Part shown: positions 8,195-18,106 of the stretch, one piece after another | How the letters are laid out: each line of letters begins with the position of its first letter | Position numbering within the stretch: the first letter of the stretch is position 1 | Assembly: GCA_903928225.1 (NCBI GenBank) | Contig: CAIYPU010000055.1 | Location: 1-64,000 of the forward strand | Source of the DNA: an uncultured Chlorobiaceae bacterium | GTDB lineage: Bacteria > Bacteroidota > Chlorobiia > Chlorobiales > Chlorobiaceae | Direction: 5' to 3' | Length of the DNA: 64,000 nucleotides | Notes under the pieces: model-generated | The model's input: only the letters and a program-made list of their open reading frames with translations | Told to the model about the DNA's origin: nothing | Database searches by the model: none | Made by a program: the position numbers and the translations under genes

Positions 8195-11100
8195 ATGGAT
8201 GAAAATATGGTTTGTGCGCTTCATATGAAAACGTTATCGGATACACCAATCCAACCCGCTGCAGTGACAAGAAAAAATACCGGTTTTCTCTTCGACGCCC
8301 TGAAACATTCGGCGCCCTATAAATCTGTCCTGAAATCCCTGCCGGCTCCTTCAAAGGACGGGAACGGAAAACACCGGGAACTTGCCGTAACCGGTCTCCG
8401 GGGCTCTCTTGCGCCGCTTCTCGCCGCCGCACTGTTCAGCGATTCTGATTCGCCGCTAATGGTGCTCTGCGGCCAGAACAGCTTCGAGCTTTATGAAAAC
8501 GACCTCGAAGCCCTGCTGCCCGATGAGCAGGTCTGCAACACTTCGGATGGCATCTCCCTGTCGCTTCTCGCACTGCTCGATCAGAAAAAGCCCGTCCTGC
8601 TTTCTCTCTTCGACGACCTGGATCGTCATCTGTGCGATCCCGGCGAAGCGGGCAAACGAATTTTCAGGCTTTCGGTCAACAACGACGCAGGATATGACAA
8701 CCTGAAACGGTTCCTCATTTCCAACGACTTCGAACAGAGGGAGTTCGTCGAGGACGAAGGCGAGTACTCACTGAGAGGGGCGATTATCGACGTCTTCCCG
8801 TTCGGAGCAACGGAACCCCTGCGCATCGAATTTTTCGGCGACACGGTCTCTTCGATGCGCATCTTCGACATCAACAGCCAGCTTTCCGGCAAAGCGCTCC
8901 AGAAGGCCGACCTCACCGCCGGTTTCACCGGCACCGGGGCATCGGCGACGCTGTTCGACTACATCGATCCTGCGACGATCATCGTGCTCGACGACTACAT
9001 GGAATTCGCATCGCTCGACAACCATGAAAAGCTTTCCGAAGCGCTCTCAAGGTTCCGCCGCATCGCAATCCAGCCTTCGTCACCATCGGCCGTGAACTTC
9101 AATTCCCTGCCCCAGAAAAAGCTCAACGCGAATTTCCGCCTCCTCGCCTCCCTTATCCGGCAGGAAAGCGCGGAACAGAGGAAAACGGTTTTCGCGACCG
9201 CTTCGCAGCGGGAAATCAGGGAACTCGGAGATTTTCTCTCGGAAGAGATGGCGCTTTCGGAAAACCAGGACGTCCCGGAAACATGGTGGGTGCCTGCGAA
9301 CCTTTACGAAGGCTTCACGTTCGCAGAGATCGACCTGTATACCGAGTCAGACATCTTCGGCAAGCTGCACGCCCACAAGACGCACCGCACGAGGAAAATC
9401 CGGGGCATCTCCCTGAAGGACCTCCAGAAGCTGAAAGTCGGGGACTACGTCGTCCATGAGGATTACGGCATAGGCATTTTCAGGTCTCTTGAAACCATTA
9501 CCGTCGGGAACTCCGACCAGGAATCGGTGCTGATCGAATATGAAGGCGGAGACCAGCTCTACGTCAACATCCAGAACATCGGCCTGCTGTCGAAATATTC
9601 CGCAGCGGAAAGCTCCAGCCCGGCGCTCTCGAAACTCGGAAGCTCGAAATGGGCCGCAAAGAAGGACAAGGTCCGACGGAAACTGAGGGACATCGCCATC
9701 AACCTCATCAAGGTTTACGCCCAGCGTAAAATGCAGCCGGGTTTCGCGTTCGGGCCCGACTCCATCTTCATGCGAGAGTTCGAGGCATCCTTCATCTTCG
9801 ATGAAACGCCCGACCAGTACAAGGCGATCGAAGAGGTGAAAAAAGACATGCAGGCATCCCACCCGATGGACCGGCTGATCTGCGGTGATGCCGGGTTCGG
9901 CAAAACCGAAATCGCCATGAGGGCGGCCTTCAAGGCGGTCGAATCGAAAAAGCAGGTTGCCGTGCTGACGCCGACCACCATCCTTGCCCACCAGCATTAC
10001 GAATCGTTTTCCAGAAGGTTCGAAAATTTTCCGGTCACCATCGCCGTCCTCAGCCGCTTCGTAACACGCAAAGACCAGCAGGGACTCCTGAAAAAAATCG
10101 AAGCCGGCCTGGTGGACATTGTCATTGGCACCCACCGCCTGGTTTCGAAGGACGTGCGGTTCAGGGAGCTCGGCCTGCTGGTCATCGACGAAGAACAGCA
10201 TTTCGGCGTCGAAGTCAAGGAGAAGCTCCGCGAGCAGTTCCCCAACGTCGACACCCTCACCATGTCGGCCACGCCGATCCCGAGAACGCTGCAGTTTTCC
10301 ATGCTTGGCGCGAGGGACCTCTCGATTGTCTCAACCCCGCCGAAAAACCGGCAGCCGGTCGAAACCGTCATAACCGATTACGATGCGGCGCTCATCGAGT
10401 CTGCAATCCGCAGGGAAATCCAGCGTGACGGGCAGGTCTTCTTCCTGCACAACCGGATTTCATCCATCGAAGAGATGCTCAGGACCCTTCATGATCTCGT
10501 GCCTTCCGCACGCATCGTCTTCGCACATGGCCAGATGCCACCGAGGGAACTCGAAAAGATCATGATGGATTTCATGCAGAAAGAGATCGACGTGCTCGTC
10601 TCGACATCGATCATCGGCTCCGGTCTCGATATCTCGAACGCGAACACCATCTTCATCAACCGCGCGGACATGTTCGGCCTTTCGGATCTCTACCAGCTGC
10701 GAGGCAGGGTCGGCAGGAGCGACAGGAAAGCATACTGCTACCTCATCGCCCCTCCGCTGCACACCCTGAAGCGCGAGGCTGTCCAGCGGCTTGCCGTCAT
10801 CGAAAGCTTCACCGAGCTGGGCTCCGGGTTCAACATCGCCCTTCGCGACCTCGATATCCGGGGTGCCGGCAACCTGCTCGGAGCTGAACAGTCAGGGTTC
10901 ATTCACGAGCTTGGTTTCGACCTTTACCAGAAAATGCTCGAGGAAACGGTAGCGGAGCTGAAATCGACCGAGTTCAGCCACCTTTTCGAAAGCGACGGAA
11001 AAACCCCTGCCGCACCTGCGAAAAGCTGCGACCTTGTTTTTTTCTTCAATGCACTGATCCCGGATTACTATATCAGCGCAACCCACGAACGTTTCGCGTT

Positions 11101-11527
11101 TTACGAGAAAATCTCGAAAGCCCCTTCCGGGGAGGCGATCCAGAGGATTTCCGAAGAGCTCAGGGACAGGTTCGGGCCCTTGCCGGAAGAGGTGACAAAC
11201 CTGCTCCTGCTCAGCAAGTTCAAGCTGCTCTGCACAGCGCTCGGCCTCGAAAAAATCGATATCCAGCCACGCACGCTCACGCTGTTCCTGCCAGATCAGG
11301 AAAGCGGCAGCCTGGCGCGCAGGGAGTTCTACCAGTACCTCTTCACGGCCGTTCAGGAACCATGGATGCAGGAATACCGGCCGGGGTTCCGTTTCGAGAA
11401 AAAAATGAAACTGGTGCTCAGCTATCCTCCAGGCATCGAAACTCCTGAAAAAGTGATTCCATGCTCGATGGATCTGCTGAAAAAGCTCGATGCGGCCTCG
11501 AAGGAAGAGGTCCGGGAAATCAGCTGA
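8195..11527 (+). CDS. mfd: Transcription-repair coupling factor
   Basis: Mfd removes RNA polymerase stalled at DNA lesions and recruits UvrA. At 1110 residues it is close to the 1148 of E. coli. Visible parts: UvrB-homology module with [11 protein letters not shown] and [13 protein letters not shown], CarD-like RNA polymerase interaction domain starting about residue 411 ([17 protein letters not shown]), RecG-like translocase with Walker A near 565 ([12 protein letters not shown]), DEEQHFGV box, SATPIPRTL and [16 protein letters not shown], and the C-terminal TRCF domain. The start is uncertain: ATGs at 8207 and 8225 are also in frame, and the one at 8207 has a better spaced GGATGA upstream. 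It is divergent from the oppD-like gene with a 55-base gap. Confidence 0.96.
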   Translation: MDENMVCALHMKTLSDTPIQPAAVTRKNTGFLFDALKHSAPYKSVLKSLPAPSKDGNGKHRELAVTGLRGSLAPLLAAALFSDSDSPLMVLCGQNSFELYENDLEALLPDEQVCNTSDGISLSLLALLDQKKPVLLSLFDDLDRHLCDPGEAGKRIFRLSVNNDAGYDNLKRFLISNDFEQREFVEDEGEYSLRGAIIDVFPFGATEPLRIEFFGDTVSSMRIFDINSQLSGKALQKADLTAGFTGTGASATLFDYIDPATIIVLDDYMEFASLDNHEKLSEALSRFRRIAIQPSSPSAVNFNSLPQKKLNANFRLLASLIRQESAEQRKTVFATASQREIRELGDFLSEEMALSENQDVPETWWVPANLYEGFTFAEIDLYTESDIFGKLHAHKTHRTRKIRGISLKDLQKLKVGDYVVHEDYGIGIFRSLETITVGNSDQESVLIEYEGGDQLYVNIQNIGLLSKYSAAESSSPALSKLGSSKWAAKKDKVRRKLRDIAINLIKVYAQRKMQPGFAFGPDSIFMREFEASFIFDETPDQYKAIEEVKKDMQASHPMDRLICGDAGFGKTEIAMRAAFKAVESKKQVAVLTPTTILAHQHYESFSRRFENFPVTIAVLSRFVTRKDQQGLLKKIEAGLVDIVIGTHRLVSKDVRFRELGLLVIDEEQHFGVEVKEKLREQFPNVDTLTMSATPIPRTLQFSMLGARDLSIVSTPPKNRQPVETVITDYDAALIESAIRREIQRDGQVFFLHNRISSIEEMLRTLHDLVPSARIVFAHGQMPPRELEKIMMDFMQKEIDVLVSTSIIGSGLDISNANTIFINRADMFGLSDLYQLRGRVGRSDRKAYCYLIAPPLHTLKREAVQRLAVIESFTELGSGFNIALRDLDIRGAGNLLGAEQSGFIHELGFDLYQKMLEETVAELKSTEFSHLFESDGKTPAAPAKSCDLVFFFNALIPDYYISATHERFAFYEKISKAPSGEAIQRISEELRDRFGPLPEEVTNLLLLSKFKLLCTALGLEKIDIQPRTLTLFLPDQESGSLARREFYQYLFTAVQEPWMQEYRPGFRFEKKMKLVLSYPPGIETPEKVIPCSMDLLKKLDAASKEEVREIS

Positions 11528-11727
11528 TAAACTGCTGTTCAATCCCGGAAATCCACCCTTTGCACCGGCACAGCCCGGAAGCAGGGCGTCCGCCTGGAAA
11601 CGCCGGGCCAGGCATGAAAGAGAACCGCAAGCCCGATTTTTTTACGGCACGGCAACTTTTGCACATCGGGAAGTGTTCGCATAAATGTAGACAAATTCAG
11701 TCTTGTTAATTTTGAACTATCGAACCA

Positions 11728-12351
11728 ATGAAAGTCACCATCAATAACAACATTTACGAAGCGAAGGAAGGAGAACGGCTGCTCGACATTGCCCGCAGGA
11801 ACCATGCCCATATCGGATTTTTCTGCGGTGGCAATGCGATCTGCCAGACCTGTTACGTCAAGGTGCTCGAAGGCGCGGACCTGCTTTCGCCGATCAGCGA
11901 AACCGAGAAAGCCCTGCTTTCGGACAGCCTCATACAGGAAGGGACAAGGATGGCATGCCTGACCACGGTGGAAAAACCCGGCAGCATATCGGTAATTTCC
12001 GCTGTGGAAGAGGTGAAGCAGATGTTCGAAAACACACCGCTTCAGCTGGTCGATTATGCAGGAAAAATGGGCAGGGAGGCGCTGGTAAAGTTCCCCGACA
12101 CCATGAGAATCCAGGCCGCAAGGAAGTTCGACCTTCTCCAGCTGGTAACCGATGTGATCAATGGAATAGGCGATGCCCTGACCATGGTCCTGAAGGCGAT
12201 ACAGATACCCCTGCCATCCGCTGCTTCATGCGGTTGCGGAACACCTTCGGGAGGACCGCTGAAACCGCTTCATGACAGGAACTGCGAAACCGGGGAAAAA
12301 GGAGAAGAGAAGAGGACTGCTCCTGCCAAGATAACACCGATCGCTGCCTGA
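11728..12351 (+). CDS. Chlorosome envelope [2Fe-2S] protein (CsmI/J/X family)
   Basis: The N-terminal ~90 residues form an adrenodoxin-type ferredoxin domain with ligands C33, C39, C42 ([10 protein letters not shown], spacing CX5CX2C) and C77 (RMACLTT). The C-terminal half (about 100-180) is helical and partly hydrophobic ([20 protein letters not shown]), as expected for insertion into the chlorosome monolayer envelope; the tail is cysteine-, lysine- and glutamate-rich. In green sulfur bacteria CsmI, CsmJ and CsmX have this design and are thought to control quenching of energy transfer under oxidising conditions. With 207 residues it most resembles CsmX or CsmJ; I cannot assign the letter. 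A paralogue follows at 12809. A strong hairpin lies just downstream. Confidence 0.8.
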   Translation: MKVTINNNIYEAKEGERLLDIARRNHAHIGFFCGGNAICQTCYVKVLEGADLLSPISETEKALLSDSLIQEGTRMACLTTVEKPGSISVISAVEEVKQMFENTPLQLVDYAGKMGREALVKFPDTMRIQAARKFDLLQLVTDVINGIGDALTMVLKAIQIPLPSAASCGCGTPSGGPLKPLHDRNCETGEKGEEKRTAPAKITPIAA

Positions 12352-12382
12352 AGCATTGACTCTTGACATAAATTTCATTGCC

Positions 12383-12414
12383 TGCGGCTTGTCCCTCATG
12401 AGGGGCAGGCCGCA
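12383..12414 (+). terminator. Strong hairpin after the first chlorosome ferredoxin gene
   Basis: TGCGGC pairs with GCCGCA and the stem continues inward through TTGTCCCT/AGGGGCAG (three G-T pairs) to a CATG loop, giving 14 pairs. It starts 32 bases after the stop codon. The following sequence is only weakly T-rich, so it may be a terminator or an mRNA 3'-end stabiliser that separates the two csm genes. Confidence 0.65.
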
Positions 12415-12808
12415 ACTGTTTCGGACATATCTATTTATTTATTCCGAACCCATCTTGCTCGGGTTGGTTCCGATGAATAGGAATCGAAATCCTCATTTAC
12501 CAAATAAACAAAATCCATCAACTACTATTGCCCTGTTGTATTCCGAAAAGAGAAAAATCCTCAATTCCTGATGAATGAGCACGGCTGTATTGAAAGCGAC
12601 GGGAACGGAGGATGCCTGAAGTCGGTTATAAATTTGCGTGTTTCATACCCCCTGTCGGAAAAAATACTCCGGCAACTTCAGCTCTTTTTGGTCAGGTCGG
12701 CAAGATGTTCAGTATTGGTTAACCGGCAGGAATTTCATTGATTGTATTTTCTGTGTCGGTTCCTGTCGAAGGAAAACGGAGGCTGTCAATAAAAAAATCA
12801 GGAAAACG
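12415..12808. other. Intergenic region between the two csm genes
   Basis: About 390 bases, noticeably more AT-rich than the flanking genes and without a supported gene. It contains the second copy of the dispersed 34-bp repeat (12463-12496). Given the hairpin upstream and this length, the second csm gene probably has its own promoter here; I could not place -35/-10 boxes with confidence. Confidence 0.5.
12463..12496 (+). repeat. Dispersed 34-bp repeat, copy 2
   Basis: Begins GTTGGTTCCGATGAATAGG and ends AATCCTCAT; 26 or so of 34 positions agree with the copy at 4270. Intergenic, between the two chlorosome ferredoxin genes. Confidence 0.6.
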
Positions 12809-13489
12809 ATGATCATTTATATCAACGACAGACCATGTGATGCGCAGGTCGGCGATCTCCTGCTCAAGGTGGCCCAGAACAGCAAAAGCCATATCGGGTA
12901 CATCTGCGGAGGCAACGCCATTTGCCAGAGCTGTTTCGTCTATGTGAAAGAAGGAGCGGAATTCCTCTCGGAACCGGGCGAAGAAGAGAAGGTATTCATC
13001 TCCCCTAAACTGCTGCAGGAAGGCGGAAGACTTGCATGCCGGACCTTCATCAGGAGGGAAGGAAGCATAAAGGTGCTGACGAGGGCTGAAAACCTGAGAC
13101 GCATCGTTCTCGGCCTCAATGTCCCGGGTTTCATAACCTACGCCCAGACAATAGGCCACAATGTGCTGAACCAGCTTCCAGGCGGAGCGGCCAATCTGTT
13201 CAACCGGACCAGGGAAGGAAGACTGAACCCGCTCGACACGTTGAAAAAAATAGGTTCAGGTATAGCCCCCGCATCCCTGTTCGCCATAAACTCGTTCATC
13301 GAAACATTTCCGTTCATGCAGTACCCGGTCTCCCTGGTCACCGGTGCAGTGAAAGGAATAGCCTGCTCGGCTGCGACTGCGGTATCGGCGGTTTCGGGAG
13401 GGCTTCTGCAACTTCCCTGCCCTGGAGGAACCGGCAGAGCAAAACCGGAATCACAGCTTATCGAAAAGGTCACTATCTTGCAAAAGTAA
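12809..13489 (+). CDS. Chlorosome envelope [2Fe-2S] protein (CsmJ/CsmX-like)
   Basis: 226 residues from the ATG at 12809 (MIIYINDRPC), which has AGGAAAACG just upstream; a longer frame from 12638 has no support. The ferredoxin domain has C33, C39, C42 ([10 protein letters not shown]) and C77 (RLACRTF), the same spacing as the gene before it, plus an extra C10. The C-terminal part is rich in Gly, Ala and hydrophobic stretches (PASLFAINSFIETFPF, VTGAVKGIACSAATAVSAV), consistent with embedding in the chlorosome envelope lipid layer. It is a tandem paralogue of the 11728 gene, about 40 percent identical over the first 90 residues by eye. Expected role: redox sensing that couples or quenches bacteriochlorophyll excitation transfer. 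Confidence 0.82.
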   Translation: MIIYINDRPCDAQVGDLLLKVAQNSKSHIGYICGGNAICQSCFVYVKEGAEFLSEPGEEEKVFISPKLLQEGGRLACRTFIRREGSIKVLTRAENLRRIVLGLNVPGFITYAQTIGHNVLNQLPGGAANLFNRTREGRLNPLDTLKKIGSGIAPASLFAINSFIETFPFMQYPVSLVTGAVKGIACSAATAVSAVSGGLLQLPCPGGTGRAKPESQLIEKVTILQK

Positions 13490-13538
13490 GTCTCCGGCTC
13501 CTTTTTAAGGAGTTGAGGACCGTAATCATGCATTCAGG

Positions 13539-14759
13539 ATGGGGTACACATCAGATATCGGCAACATCGAGTTCGAGCTTGGCGCAAAGACCCTTGAACG
13601 CTGGCTGATAAAGCCAGAAAAAACCATGAGCATCGTTCTGGGTATCCCCAGGGAGCGGGCCCAGGACGAACGAAGGGTTGCCATTTCACCTCCTGGTGTC
13701 CAGATCCTTGTCGAACATGGAATAAAAGTCGTCATCGAGGAATCAGCCGGAAAGTTCTGCAACTTCACTGATTACGACTATTCTGAAGCAGGTGCGCTTG
13801 TCGTCAACTCCATCGACGAACTGTACAACCAGGCAAACGTCATCGTTAAGGTCTCTCCCCCACAACCGGAAGAGCTTTCGCTTCTCATCCCCGGCCAGAT
13901 GCTCATCTCCGCCGTCCATCTGGGAACGGTCAGCAATCACATGATCAAAACCCTGCTTGACAGGAACATTACCGCACTGGGTTTCGAATTCATCGAAACA
14001 AGGGACGGCGAGCTGCCGATCGTGCGCACCCTGAGCGAGATAGCCGGTTCCCTTGCCATCCAGACGGCAGCAAAATACCTGGAAACGGGATACGGGGGAA
14101 GCGGAATTCTCCTCGGCGGGATCGCCGGGGTCCCTCCGGCCCACGTCACCATTATCGGCGCTGGCACCGTCGGACTCTTCGCGGCTCAGGATGCCCTCGG
14201 GCTTGGCGCCCAGGTCACCGTCATCGACAAGGAGATCAACAGGCTGAGAAGGTTCGAAGCTTTTTTCAACCGCCATCTGGTTACGGCAATCGCCAACGAA
14301 CACTATATTTCCCAGCTCGCGAAAATGTCGGACGTCATCATAGGCGCGCTCAGCCCGCGGCAGAAAATCAGCAAACCGCTGGTCAGCGAACAGGTGGTGA
14401 AATCGATGAAACCCGGCTCGGTCATCATCGACGTCTCGATCGACCAGGGGGCCTGCTTCGCAACCAGTCGGCACACGTCTCACACCAACCCGATTTACGT
14501 GAAATATGGCGTAACCCACTACTGCGTGCCGAACATTCCGTCAGCCGTAGCGAAAACCGCATCGTTCGCCCTCACCAACACCCTGCTGCCCTTCCTGCTC
14601 AAGCTGACCGAACACGAAACCGTTTCAGATATCCTCTGGAAAAGCCACAGCCTGCGAAAGGGCACCTATGTCTTCAAGGGATATGTCACCAAGAAAATCG
14701 TATCAGAACTGACCGACCTGCCTTTCAGGGAGATAGACATGCTGCTGGCGGCATGCTGA
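13539..14759 (+). CDS. ald: Alanine dehydrogenase
   Basis: Interconverts L-alanine plus NAD with pyruvate, ammonia and NADH. The 406 residues begin MGYTSDIGNIEFE, the N-terminal extension found in the Bacteroidota/Chlorobi form, followed by the normal start of the family (IVLGIPRERAQDERRVAISP). The NAD fold is at IIGAGTVGLFAAQDALGLGA and the conserved C-terminal region includes GSVIIDVSIDQGACF and CVPNIPSAVAKTAS. The gene follows the csm gene by 49 bases; AAGGAG at about 13515-13520 sits inside a CTCCTT-TTT-AAGGAG hairpin. It converges on crtH, whose stop is seven bases from its own. Membership in the wider AlaDH/PNT family is certain; alanine as substrate is likely. Confidence 0.88.
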   Translation: MGYTSDIGNIEFELGAKTLERWLIKPEKTMSIVLGIPRERAQDERRVAISPPGVQILVEHGIKVVIEESAGKFCNFTDYDYSEAGALVVNSIDELYNQANVIVKVSPPQPEELSLLIPGQMLISAVHLGTVSNHMIKTLLDRNITALGFEFIETRDGELPIVRTLSEIAGSLAIQTAAKYLETGYGGSGILLGGIAGVPPAHVTIIGAGTVGLFAAQDALGLGAQVTVIDKEINRLRRFEAFFNRHLVTAIANEHYISQLAKMSDVIIGALSPRQKISKPLVSEQVVKSMKPGSVIIDVSIDQGACFATSRHTSHTNPIYVKYGVTHYCVPNIPSAVAKTASFALTNTLLPFLLKLTEHETVSDILWKSHSLRKGTYVFKGYVTKKIVSELTDLPFREIDMLLAAC

Positions 14760-14766
14760 ACAGCCG

Positions 14767-16293
14767 TCAGCCGAGATAATCGAGAGGGTTGCCAAGTTTT
14801 CTTGCGATATAGGAAGCGCAGGAAACTCCTGAATAGGTCACCGCGATTACCCCCTGCCCGGGAAAGGTGCTGTCGCCGGTAAGGTAGAGGTTTCTGACCG
14901 GAGTCGTGTTCTGCGGCTTCTGCAGGATGTTCTGTCCTGGCTTCAGAAGAGGACCGTATGATCCTTTGTAACGGTTGAGGTAGCGCTCGTGCGTAAGCGG
15001 CGAGGCGAGGACTTTCAGCTCCACTGCTTTCGAAAGGCCTGGAAGGATGCGTTCCGTCCTTGAGATCACCGATGCCGCAAGCGATTCTTTCGTTTCCCGG
15101 TATGCGTCGCTACCCCTTGAAAACCGGTCCCAGTCTTCGGTTTCAGCGGTGACAAATGCATGGATGGTATGCTTTCCCGGAGGTGCAAGCGAAGGATCGA
15201 GAATGCTCGGTGCGGAAAAATAGATCGTACCTGCCGGACTGGAGTAGCTTTTCCAGTCGTCAACAAGGATATGGTGCACGTAAAATCCTTCGGGAACGAC
15301 CGATGCATCGACGCCGAGATAGAGCTGAAACCAGCTCGGAGAACGAAGAAAGCGGTTCTGAGGAACCCTGAACCGGGGATCTCCGACAAGCCGGTCGAAG
15401 GTATCCCAGACAGTGGCATTGCTGACCACCGCTCTGGCGAAATGTTCACTGCCGTCGGAAAGCCTCACACCGCGGGCGATGCCATTGTCAATGATAACGG
15501 AAGATACCTCGGCCTGAAAACGCACCCTGCCCCCGAATTTTTCAATCCCCCTGCACAACGCCGCAGGAATTGCTCCCGAACCACCGACAGGATAGTTGAT
15601 TCCGCCGTGATGACGGTCGGCAAGGCAGATACCGGCATTGACCAGCGGCGTCGAAACTGCATCCTGGAGCGCCCATGAGTAGGCTTCCATATCTATAAAA
15701 GAGAGCAGTTCCCTGTCACTGATGAACCTCCGGGCGGTCCTGCCCATGGAACGGAACGTTTTCATGGCAAGCGAGACCGTCATGAGCGGGTGGTGGAGGC
15801 CAACTTCTCCGAGATGGACGATATCCTCGAGCGAACCGGCCGGAAGCGAGCTGAGTATCCGGTAGACATCTTCAAGCTCGTCATAGAATTTCCGGATTCC
15901 AGATGTTTCATGGGGAAAACGCGAAACCAGGCTTTCGATGAACGCTTCCCTGCTGTAGCATGCCGGAATATTGAACCCGCCGGGAAGATGAAAGTGTATC
16001 TGGACTGGGTCAGGAATCGTTACGACCTGAATGCCGAGTTTTCTGAAAATTCTGGTATGCAGGTTGAGGGTGCCGCTTCTGTCGTCGTCCGAAAAACCGT
16101 AAAAAACCGAAGCTCCCGCGTCGAAGGTGTATCCCTGCCTGCTGAACGATGAACAGCTGCCGCCCGGAAACCTGTTTTTTTCAAAAACGAGCGTCGAGAA
16201 GCCTCGTTCCTGCAACAGGGCCGCTGCCGTCAATCCGCCTATACCCGAACCGATGACAATGATATCAACCGCTTCTTTCCCTGATTGCCCCAT
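14767..16293 (-). CDS. crtH: Carotenoid cis-trans isomerase (CrtH/CrtISO type)
   Basis: An FAD enzyme of 508 residues that converts poly-cis lycopene made by the CrtP/CrtQ desaturases to the all-trans form, needed for chlorobactene or isorenieratene. The N-terminus has the dinucleotide motif VIGSGIGGLTAAALLQERG, then the RR-like FEKNRFPGGSCSSF segment, and the C-terminus ends with the FAD motif NLYLTGDSTFPGQGVIAV. The sequence GSYGPLLKPGQNILQKPQNTTPVRNLYLTG resembles cyanobacterial CrtH and plant CrtISO in length and motif layout, rather than phytoene desaturase CrtI. Green sulfur bacteria are known to use the CrtP-CrtQ-CrtH route. The gene is divergent from the ECF sigma gene (105-base gap). 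Confidence 0.85.
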   Translation of the reverse strand: MGQSGKEAVDIIVIGSGIGGLTAAALLQERGFSTLVFEKNRFPGGSCSSFSRQGYTFDAGASVFYGFSDDDRSGTLNLHTRIFRKLGIQVVTIPDPVQIHFHLPGGFNIPACYSREAFIESLVSRFPHETSGIRKFYDELEDVYRILSSLPAGSLEDIVHLGEVGLHHPLMTVSLAMKTFRSMGRTARRFISDRELLSFIDMEAYSWALQDAVSTPLVNAGICLADRHHGGINYPVGGSGAIPAALCRGIEKFGGRVRFQAEVSSVIIDNGIARGVRLSDGSEHFARAVVSNATVWDTFDRLVGDPRFRVPQNRFLRSPSWFQLYLGVDASVVPEGFYVHHILVDDWKSYSSPAGTIYFSAPSILDPSLAPPGKHTIHAFVTAETEDWDRFSRGSDAYRETKESLAASVISRTERILPGLSKAVELKVLASPLTHERYLNRYKGSYGPLLKPGQNILQKPQNTTPVRNLYLTGDSTFPGQGVIAVTYSGVSCASYIARKLGNPLDYLG

Positions 16294-16398
16294 GTGTTTT
16301 CCCTTGCAGGTTCTGAAATGCGAAAAAATAAATTTATATAAATTCAGTAGATTACCAGTTCAGTTATCCCCATAATACACCAAGGTAAAACGAATTCC

Positions 16399-17028
16399 AT
16401 GGCTAAACCAGAAACGAACAATCCCGCAAAAGCCAGTTCGAAAAAAGAAGCCTTGTCGCGGGAGGAAAACCTCAAACAGCTCGAATTTCAGAAGGAGGCT
16501 GTCGTTCATATCAACTCGTTATACAACTACGCCCTCCACCTGACCATGAACCCTGATGATGCCGAGGACCTTGTCCAGGAAACATACCTTAAGGCATACC
16601 GATTTTTCAATTCTTTCGAACGGGGAACCAACTGTAAGGCATGGCTGTTTAAAATCCTTAAAAACAATTATATCAACAGTTTTAGAAAAAATTCAAAAGA
16701 GCCCGGCAAAGTAGATTATGATCTTATAAAAGATTTCTATCATTCCATCAAGGATACAAGGACCGATACGAGTGAAGCCGAAAGCGACTTTTTCCATACG
16801 TTGCTGCCCGAAGAAGTCTATCTGGCCCTGCAGTCCCTCCCGGAAGAGTTCAGAGAAGTGATTCAGTTGTGTGATATTGAAGGATTTACATACGAAGAAA
16901 TCGCAAATATGGTAGAAAGCCCTATCGGCACGGTAAGATCAAGATTGTACAGGGGAAGAAAACTGCTTCGTGCACAACTTGAAAGCTATGCGAAAAAATA
17001 CGGCTATAACACCGATACAGAGCAATGA
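16399..17028 (+). CDS. ECF sigma factor (RpoE/SigR-like)
   Basis: 209 residues. Region 2 is at about 36-95 ([29 protein letters not shown], then [17 protein letters not shown]) and region 4 at about 140-195 ([46 protein letters not shown]). The lack of region 1 and 3 marks it as group 4. The next gene encodes a small protein with an HX3CX2C motif typical of zinc-binding anti-sigma factors, so the pair probably forms an oxidative or thiol stress switch as in SigR-RsrA; the signal is inferred. It is divergent from crtH, leaving open a link to light or oxygen stress. Confidence 0.93.
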   Translation: MAKPETNNPAKASSKKEALSREENLKQLEFQKEAVVHINSLYNYALHLTMNPDDAEDLVQETYLKAYRFFNSFERGTNCKAWLFKILKNNYINSFRKNSKEPGKVDYDLIKDFYHSIKDTRTDTSEAESDFFHTLLPEEVYLALQSLPEEFREVIQLCDIEGFTYEEIANMVESPIGTVRSRLYRGRKLLRAQLESYAKKYGYNTDTEQ

Positions 17029-17053
17029 ACAATACACACAAAAATTTTTTAGC

Positions 17054-17308
17054 ATGAACTGCAACAAGACACGCGTGCTGATGAGCATCGCCGTAGATGG
17101 CGAGCTTACGGTAAAAGAAGAACAGATGTTTCTTCTCCATCTCTCTGAATGCGAGATGTGCAGGCTTGAGTATGAAGAAGCGAAAAAAACAAAAATGATC
17201 ATCAGGAACAAGATTGTCAGATTCAATGCACCCGCATCCCTTGTGACCATGATCATGCAACTGTCGGATGTTGAAGCAAAAAAAACCGAAGACACCCTTT
17301 CACTGTGA
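17054..17308 (+). CDS. Small zinc-finger anti-sigma factor
   Basis: 84 residues from the ATG at 17054 (MNCNKTRVLM). H29, C33 and C36 in LHLSECEMCRLEY form the HX3CX2C motif of the ZAS anti-sigma domain; C3 could supply a fourth ligand. There is no membrane helix, so it is a cytoplasmic anti-sigma, like RsrA or ChrR. It begins 25 bases after the sigma stop and is surely cotranscribed. The start is not preceded by a clear ribosome-binding site; the frame stays open back to 16970, so translation could begin inside the sigma gene, but conservation of the N-terminal NCNK region in such proteins favours 17054. Confidence 0.75.
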   Translation: MNCNKTRVLMSIAVDGELTVKEEQMFLLHLSECEMCRLEYEEAKKTKMIIRNKIVRFNAPASLVTMIMQLSDVEAKKTEDTLSL

Positions 17309-17454
17309 GTCAATCAGTTTCCGCACCGCTGCTGCCCGACAATAATACCGTTTACAGGTTTGAATTGTATGAATAAATAGTTATATAGCCACCTGAAAAC
17401 ATTTTTGTTGTTTTATCAAAAGGTAGGAATTTCCGGGGTTGCCAACGGTTTGTT

Positions 17455-17844
17455 ATGAACAAGACCATTACCATAACCGACGAGGAAGTCAGAAAACTGA
17501 ATCTCAACACGCCGGATGAAATGCTTGAAGCTGTCTCCAACCGCTTCAAACTTCTGTCCGAACCGATGAGGCTGAAGATTCTCCGCGTCCTTTGCGAAAA
17601 GGAACATACCGTCCAGGAAATCGTTCGGGAAGTCAAAGCCAGCCAGGCGAATATTTCGAAACACCTAGCCCTCATGCATGACAACGGCATTGTCAACCGC
17701 CGCAAGGAAGGATTGAAATGCTACTACCGAATTGCAGACGAAAGCATCGTGTGCGCATTCTACCTTATATCCAAAAGTGTCGTTGAAAATCTTCAGGACA
17801 GGCTCAGCTGGATACAGAAAATAAATTCAAGCATTTCAGCCTGA
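17455..17844 (+). CDS. ArsR-family winged-helix transcriptional regulator
   Basis: 129 residues with an ArsR/SmtB-type fold: [54 protein letters not shown] spans helices 1 to the recognition helix, followed by the wing ([15 protein letters not shown]). The ELCVCDL-type metal site of ArsR is absent; cysteines occur only in the wing (KCYY) and at VCAFYL, so this is not an obvious arsenic or zinc sensor. It may respond to redox or to another ligand, as sulfide-responsive ArsR members do in sulfur bacteria; that is speculation. It stands alone, 146 bases after the anti-sigma gene and followed by a long gene-free repeat region. Confidence 0.88.
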   Translation: MNKTITITDEEVRKLNLNTPDEMLEAVSNRFKLLSEPMRLKILRVLCEKEHTVQEIVREVKASQANISKHLALMHDNGIVNRRKEGLKCYYRIADESIVCAFYLISKSVVENLQDRLSWIQKINSSISA

Positions 17845-18064
17845 AACGCTCCGATCCTTCCTCTTCCGGTTTTCCACCATACCGCAAGCATCCCTCACTG
17901 TAACCAGCCACCAGCAATCAGTCTGTTTTGTTTCTCCGGCATCAGAGAATAATAATCCGGTTTTGTCGGGATGCCATTCCTGGTTTCCTTTATCCGGTTG
18001 CTGCCACACAAGGACCGTGAAGAGTAAATCCATGAATATCTATCGGGGGCTGGGGAGTGGGGAA

Positions 18065-18106
18065 TGGGTGCTGAGGACTGGGTGCTGAGGACTGGGTGCT
18101 GAGGAC
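18065..18106 (+). repeat. Three tandem 14-bp units TGGGTGCTGAGGAC
   Basis: Exact copies at 18065-18078, 18079-18092 and 18093-18106. Each 14-mer is two 7-base words, TGGGTGC and TGAGGAC, so it is built on the same heptamer rhythm as the larger array that follows. Between the two, 18168-18195 carries the heptamer words on the opposite strand (CTTAGTCCTGAGCACTTAGC). Confidence 0.9.

Noticed and set aside
12638-12808. N-terminal extension of the second chlorosome ferredoxin
   Set aside because: The extension is unlike the paralogue, and the ATG at 12809 has a proper ribosome-binding site and aligns with the paralogue's start.
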